Shown in pieces: positions 61,541 through 64,000 of a DNA stretch of 64,000 nucleotides (its first letter is position 1; each line of letters opens with the position of its first letter). The stretch lies in assembly GCA_000470535.1 (NCBI GenBank), contig CBRG010000126.1:1-64000 (forward strand), read 5' to 3'. Source of the DNA: Streptomyces sp. AW19M42 (lineage in GTDB: Bacteria; Actinomycetota; Actinomycetes; Streptomycetales; Streptomycetaceae). The notes under the pieces were generated by a model. That model did no database searches and was not told the DNA's origin. It worked only from the letters and a program-made list of their open reading frames with translations. The translations under genes were made by a program, and so were the position numbers.

Positions 61541-62878
61541 ATGCCGACACGTGCGCGGGCCGACCGCGCGCCGAACAGCCGCAGCCGGCGGGCGGGCCGT
61601 CGCCGGGCCCGAGACCTCGTGCACGGGGCCGTCGCCACCGCGCTGGCCGGCGCGCTGCTCACGGGCTCCGCAGAGGCCGCGCGGATCCCGCCGCCTACCG
61701 GATTCGAATCCGCCGACGGGGCGCGCTGGACCTCCCCGGCCGGGGAACGCGCGCTGCTCGCGGACGTTGGCCGGCGCGGCGACCGGGTCTCCGTGGAGCG
61801 GATCGGCACGACGGAGCAGGGTCGCCCGTTGCGCCTCGTCCGGATCGGCAGCCGGCGTCCGGGCGCACTCACCGTGCTCCTCGTATGCAGCCAGCACGGC
61901 AACGAACCGGCAGCCCGTGAGGCCTGTCTGACGGTGGTCCGCGACCTCGGATACGCCAGGGACCGGGCCACCCGTGACTTCCTCTCCCGCACCGAGATCC
62001 TCGTCGTTCCCACCGCCAATCCCGACGGCAGTGCCGCCGGTACCCGGGGCAACTCGGACGGTGTGGACATCAACCGCGACCACATCGCGCTGCGCACCGC
62101 CGAGGGCCGTGCCGTCGCGGCGGTGCTCCGCGACCACGAGCCCGACGTGGTCTACGACCTGCACGAGTACGGCGCCAGCCCGCCGTACTACGACAAGGAC
62201 CTGACCGTCCTGTGGCCCCGCAATCCCCATGTCGACGACCGGGTGCGCGACGAGTCGAAGCTCCTGGCCGCACGTTATGTGCGTCCGGCCGCCCGGTCCG
62301 CCGGACACGGCAGCGGGCTCTACGGCGTCTGGACGGACCCGGTCACCGGACGACCGGTCAAGCAGACCGCGGGCGACGGACAGGAGCGCATCCTGCGCAA
62401 CGTGGCGGGTGTCAAACACGCGGTGGCCCTGCTCGTCGAATCCCGCGTGGACCCGCTCACCGACGCCGAGCGGGCCGACCCCGCACTCAACAACCGGCGT
62501 AGGGTGCACGCCCAACTCGCCGCGCTCAACGGACTGTTCTCCTACGTCGAGGAGCGCCGCGGTGAGATCGCCGCCGCCACCGCCCGTTCCCGGGCGACCG
62601 GCGCGGCCGGCCGGGGTCCGGTCCTGCTGGGCGGGGCCGGCAACGAGGCCCCGGAGCCGGGCGACGTCCTCGCGCGTCCGCCCTGCGGTTACCGGCTGAC
62701 GGCGGACCGGTTCGCCGCGGTCGGGGACGAACTCGCTCTGCACGGCGTCACCTCCCGGCCCGACGGTGACGGTGTGTACGTACCGCTGGATCAGTCCGCC
62801 CGGAGACTGATCCCGCTCCTGCTGGACACACGTGCGTCATACCACCTCATAGACGGTCAAGTCGATACCGCTTGTTGA
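61541..62878 (+). CDS. M14-family zinc carboxypeptidase
   Basis: A 445-residue exported peptidase. Basic start and membrane segment ([15 protein letters not shown], about residues 28-43) act as the signal. Zinc ligands are HxxE in SQHGNEP and the later His in YDLHEYG, the Arg is in VDINRDH, and the catalytic Glu is in ALLVESR. It should trim C-terminal residues of peptides, perhaps cell-wall peptides, outside the cell. TACCTT lies six bases before the ATG with no ribosome site, so the transcript may be leaderless. Confidence 0.88.
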   Translation: MPTRARADRAPNSRSRRAGRRRARDLVHGAVATALAGALLTGSAEAARIPPPTGFESADGARWTSPAGERALLADVGRRGDRVSVERIGTTEQGRPLRLVRIGSRRPGALTVLLVCSQHGNEPAAREACLTVVRDLGYARDRATRDFLSRTEILVVPTANPDGSAAGTRGNSDGVDINRDHIALRTAEGRAVAAVLRDHEPDVVYDLHEYGASPPYYDKDLTVLWPRNPHVDDRVRDESKLLAARYVRPAARSAGHGSGLYGVWTDPVTGRPVKQTAGDGQERILRNVAGVKHAVALLVESRVDPLTDAERADPALNNRRRVHAQLAALNGLFSYVEERRGEIAAATARSRATGAAGRGPVLLGGAGNEAPEPGDVLARPPCGYRLTADRFAAVGDELALHGVTSRPDGDGVYVPLDQSARRLIPLLLDTRASYHLIDGQVDTAC

Positions 62879-62952
62879 TCCCGGAAGATGCACACCACGT
62901 GTGGTAATGCCTACGGAGAGTGAAACTTCAGCTTCGGTGAAAGGTGCCTTTC

Positions 62953-64000
62953 GTGTCGCAGGACGATCAGAGAACGGGCGGCAGGGGGGATCTGTCGGTG
63001 ACGGCGGATCTGCCCGACGATCCGACCCAGGGCCGACGCCCCACGACCGACCGGGTGGTGTTCGGCGTCACCGCCGTCCTCACCCTCGCCTTCGTGGTCT
63101 GGGGGGCCACCGCCACCGACTCGCTGGAGGACGTATCCAGCACGTTGCTCAACGGCCTCATGCACAACGGTGGTTGGGCCTTCATGCTGGCCGCTTCCGG
63201 GTTCGTGGTCTTCGCGCTCTGGCTCGCCATCAGCCGCTACGGAAAGATCACCCTCGGCCAGGAGGGCGAGGAGCCGGAATTCCGGACCGTGTCCTGGGTC
63301 GCCATGATGTTCAGCGCCGGTATGGGCATCGGCCTGATGTTCTACGGAGTGAGCGAGCCCTTGGCGCACTTCGTCCACCATCCGCCCGGCACCCATCCCG
63401 CGGACGCCGCAGAGGCGATGCAGACGGCGATGGCCACCACCCTCTTCCACTGGACGCTCCATCCCTGGGCGATCTACGCGGTGGTCGGTCTCGCCATCGC
63501 GTACAGCACCTTCCGGCGTCGCAGGCGGCAGACGATCAGTGCCGTCTTCGAACCGCTCATCGGCGCCCGGCACGCCCACGGCGGCGTCGGCAGGCTGATC
63601 GACATCCTCGCCATCTTCGCCACGCTCTTCGGCTCGGCCGCCTCGCTCGGCCTTGGCGCACTCCAGATCGGCAGCGGATTCCACGAGCTGAACTGGATGG
63701 AGAAGACCGGCACCGGGCTGCTCGTCCTGATCATCGCCGTGCTGACCGTGGCCTTTGTCGCCTCGGCGATCTCCGGCGTGGAGAAGGGCATCCAGTGGCT
63801 GTCCAACATCAATATGGTGCTCGCCCTGATCCTCGCCGTGTTCGTGTTCATCGCGGGCCCCACCATCATCGTGCTCGACCTGCTGCCCACCTCGATCGCC
63901 GCCTACATCGGTGATCTGCCCCAGCTCGCCGGACGCACCGAGGCGACCGGCGAGGGCGAGGTCGCCGACTGGCTCAGCAGCTGGACCGTCTTCTACTGGG
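62953..64000 (+). CDS. BCCT-family betaine/choline/carnitine transporter (partial, cut by window end)
   Basis: The frame runs from the GTG at 62953 (AAAGGTG upstream) to the window end. After ~35 polar residues come membrane segments VVFGVTAVLTLAFVVWGAT, GGWAFMLAASGFVVFALWLAI and the signature MMFSAGMGIGLMFYGVSEPLAHF, then WTLHPWAIYAVVGLAIAY, LIDILAIFATLFGSAASLGLGALQIG. These are the first seven or so of the usual twelve helices. It takes up compatible solutes by sodium symport, which protects against osmotic stress. Confidence 0.92.
   Translation, partial: MSQDDQRTGGRGDLSVTADLPDDPTQGRRPTTDRVVFGVTAVLTLAFVVWGATATDSLEDVSSTLLNGLMHNGGWAFMLAASGFVVFALWLAISRYGKITLGQEGEEPEFRTVSWVAMMFSAGMGIGLMFYGVSEPLAHFVHHPPGTHPADAAEAMQTAMATTLFHWTLHPWAIYAVVGLAIAYSTFRRRRRQTISAVFEPLIGARHAHGGVGRLIDILAIFATLFGSAASLGLGALQIGSGFHELNWMEKTGTGLLVLIIAVLTVAFVASAISGVEKGIQWLSNINMVLALILAVFVFIAGPTIIVLDLLPTSIAAYIGDLPQLAGRTEATGEGEVADWLSSWTVFYW

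Overview
The window looks like a chromosomal segment of a Streptomyces or a very close relative. Third codon positions are almost all G or C, and GTG and TTG starts are common. The gene families are typical of the genus: an SsgA-like sporulation protein, a WhiB-like iron-sulphur regulator, XRE/DUF397/HATPase regulator sets, a two-domain small laccase, a GH46 chitosanase, DUF6801 and an Mce operon. All assignments come from reading the sequence; no database search was run.

Layout. 1-4.3 kb: the tail of an unknown gene with a strong terminator, a GH4 6-phospho-glycosidase, then an anti-sigma-like HATPase and partner facing an XRE/DUF397 pair, and a YchJ-like protein. 4.36-9.9 kb: a frameshifted NAD(P)H-binding remnant, a DHA2 drug exporter, an ATP-grasp-like protein, and an acyl-CoA dehydrogenase/SCP2 operon under a double palindromic operator. 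10.1-29.75 kb: the main feature, a PucR-type regulator, three exported proteins (one DUF6801) and a complete mce operon (ATPase, YrbE1A, YrbE1B, MceA-F, four Mce-associated proteins) ending in a lytic transglycosylase. The first exported-protein gene and the mce operon carry the same promoter core and upstream motifs, so this block probably works as one envelope lipid-import system. 29.77-33.06 kb: LigD ligase and LigD polymerase domains as separate divergent genes, plus a DUF3533-like membrane protein. 33.08-39.14 kb: an exported copper/sugar-oxidation group (cupredoxin/Ig-like/DUF1080 protein, ThuA-PQQ sugar dehydrogenase, small laccase).

39.2-50.7 kb: a mixed housekeeping and accessory stretch with an Mrr-like nuclease, SNF2 helicase, WhiB paralogue, chitosanase, acyl-ACP desaturase with a clear operator, ABC-F protein with a long leader, SsgA-like protein, YciI, endonuclease V, a 47-aa membrane protein followed by a 145-bp foldback element, and a saccharopine dehydrogenase-like reductase. 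50.9-57.4 kb: a beta-oxidation operon (type III CoA-transferase, acyl-CoA dehydrogenase, thiolase, FadB) convergent with a MerR regulator. 57.5-58.1 kb: a scar joining the front of an aminoglycoside-phosphotransferase-like gene to the back of a macro-domain gene. 58.2-64 kb: TetR and LacI regulators, an MpaB-type oxygenase, an M14 carboxypeptidase and the start of a BCCT transporter cut by the window edge.

Lipid handling recurs: Mce import, SCP2, two acyl-CoA dehydrogenases, CoA-transferase, FadA/FadB and a desaturase. That they cooperate is inference. No tRNA, rRNA, CRISPR array or intact insertion sequence was seen.
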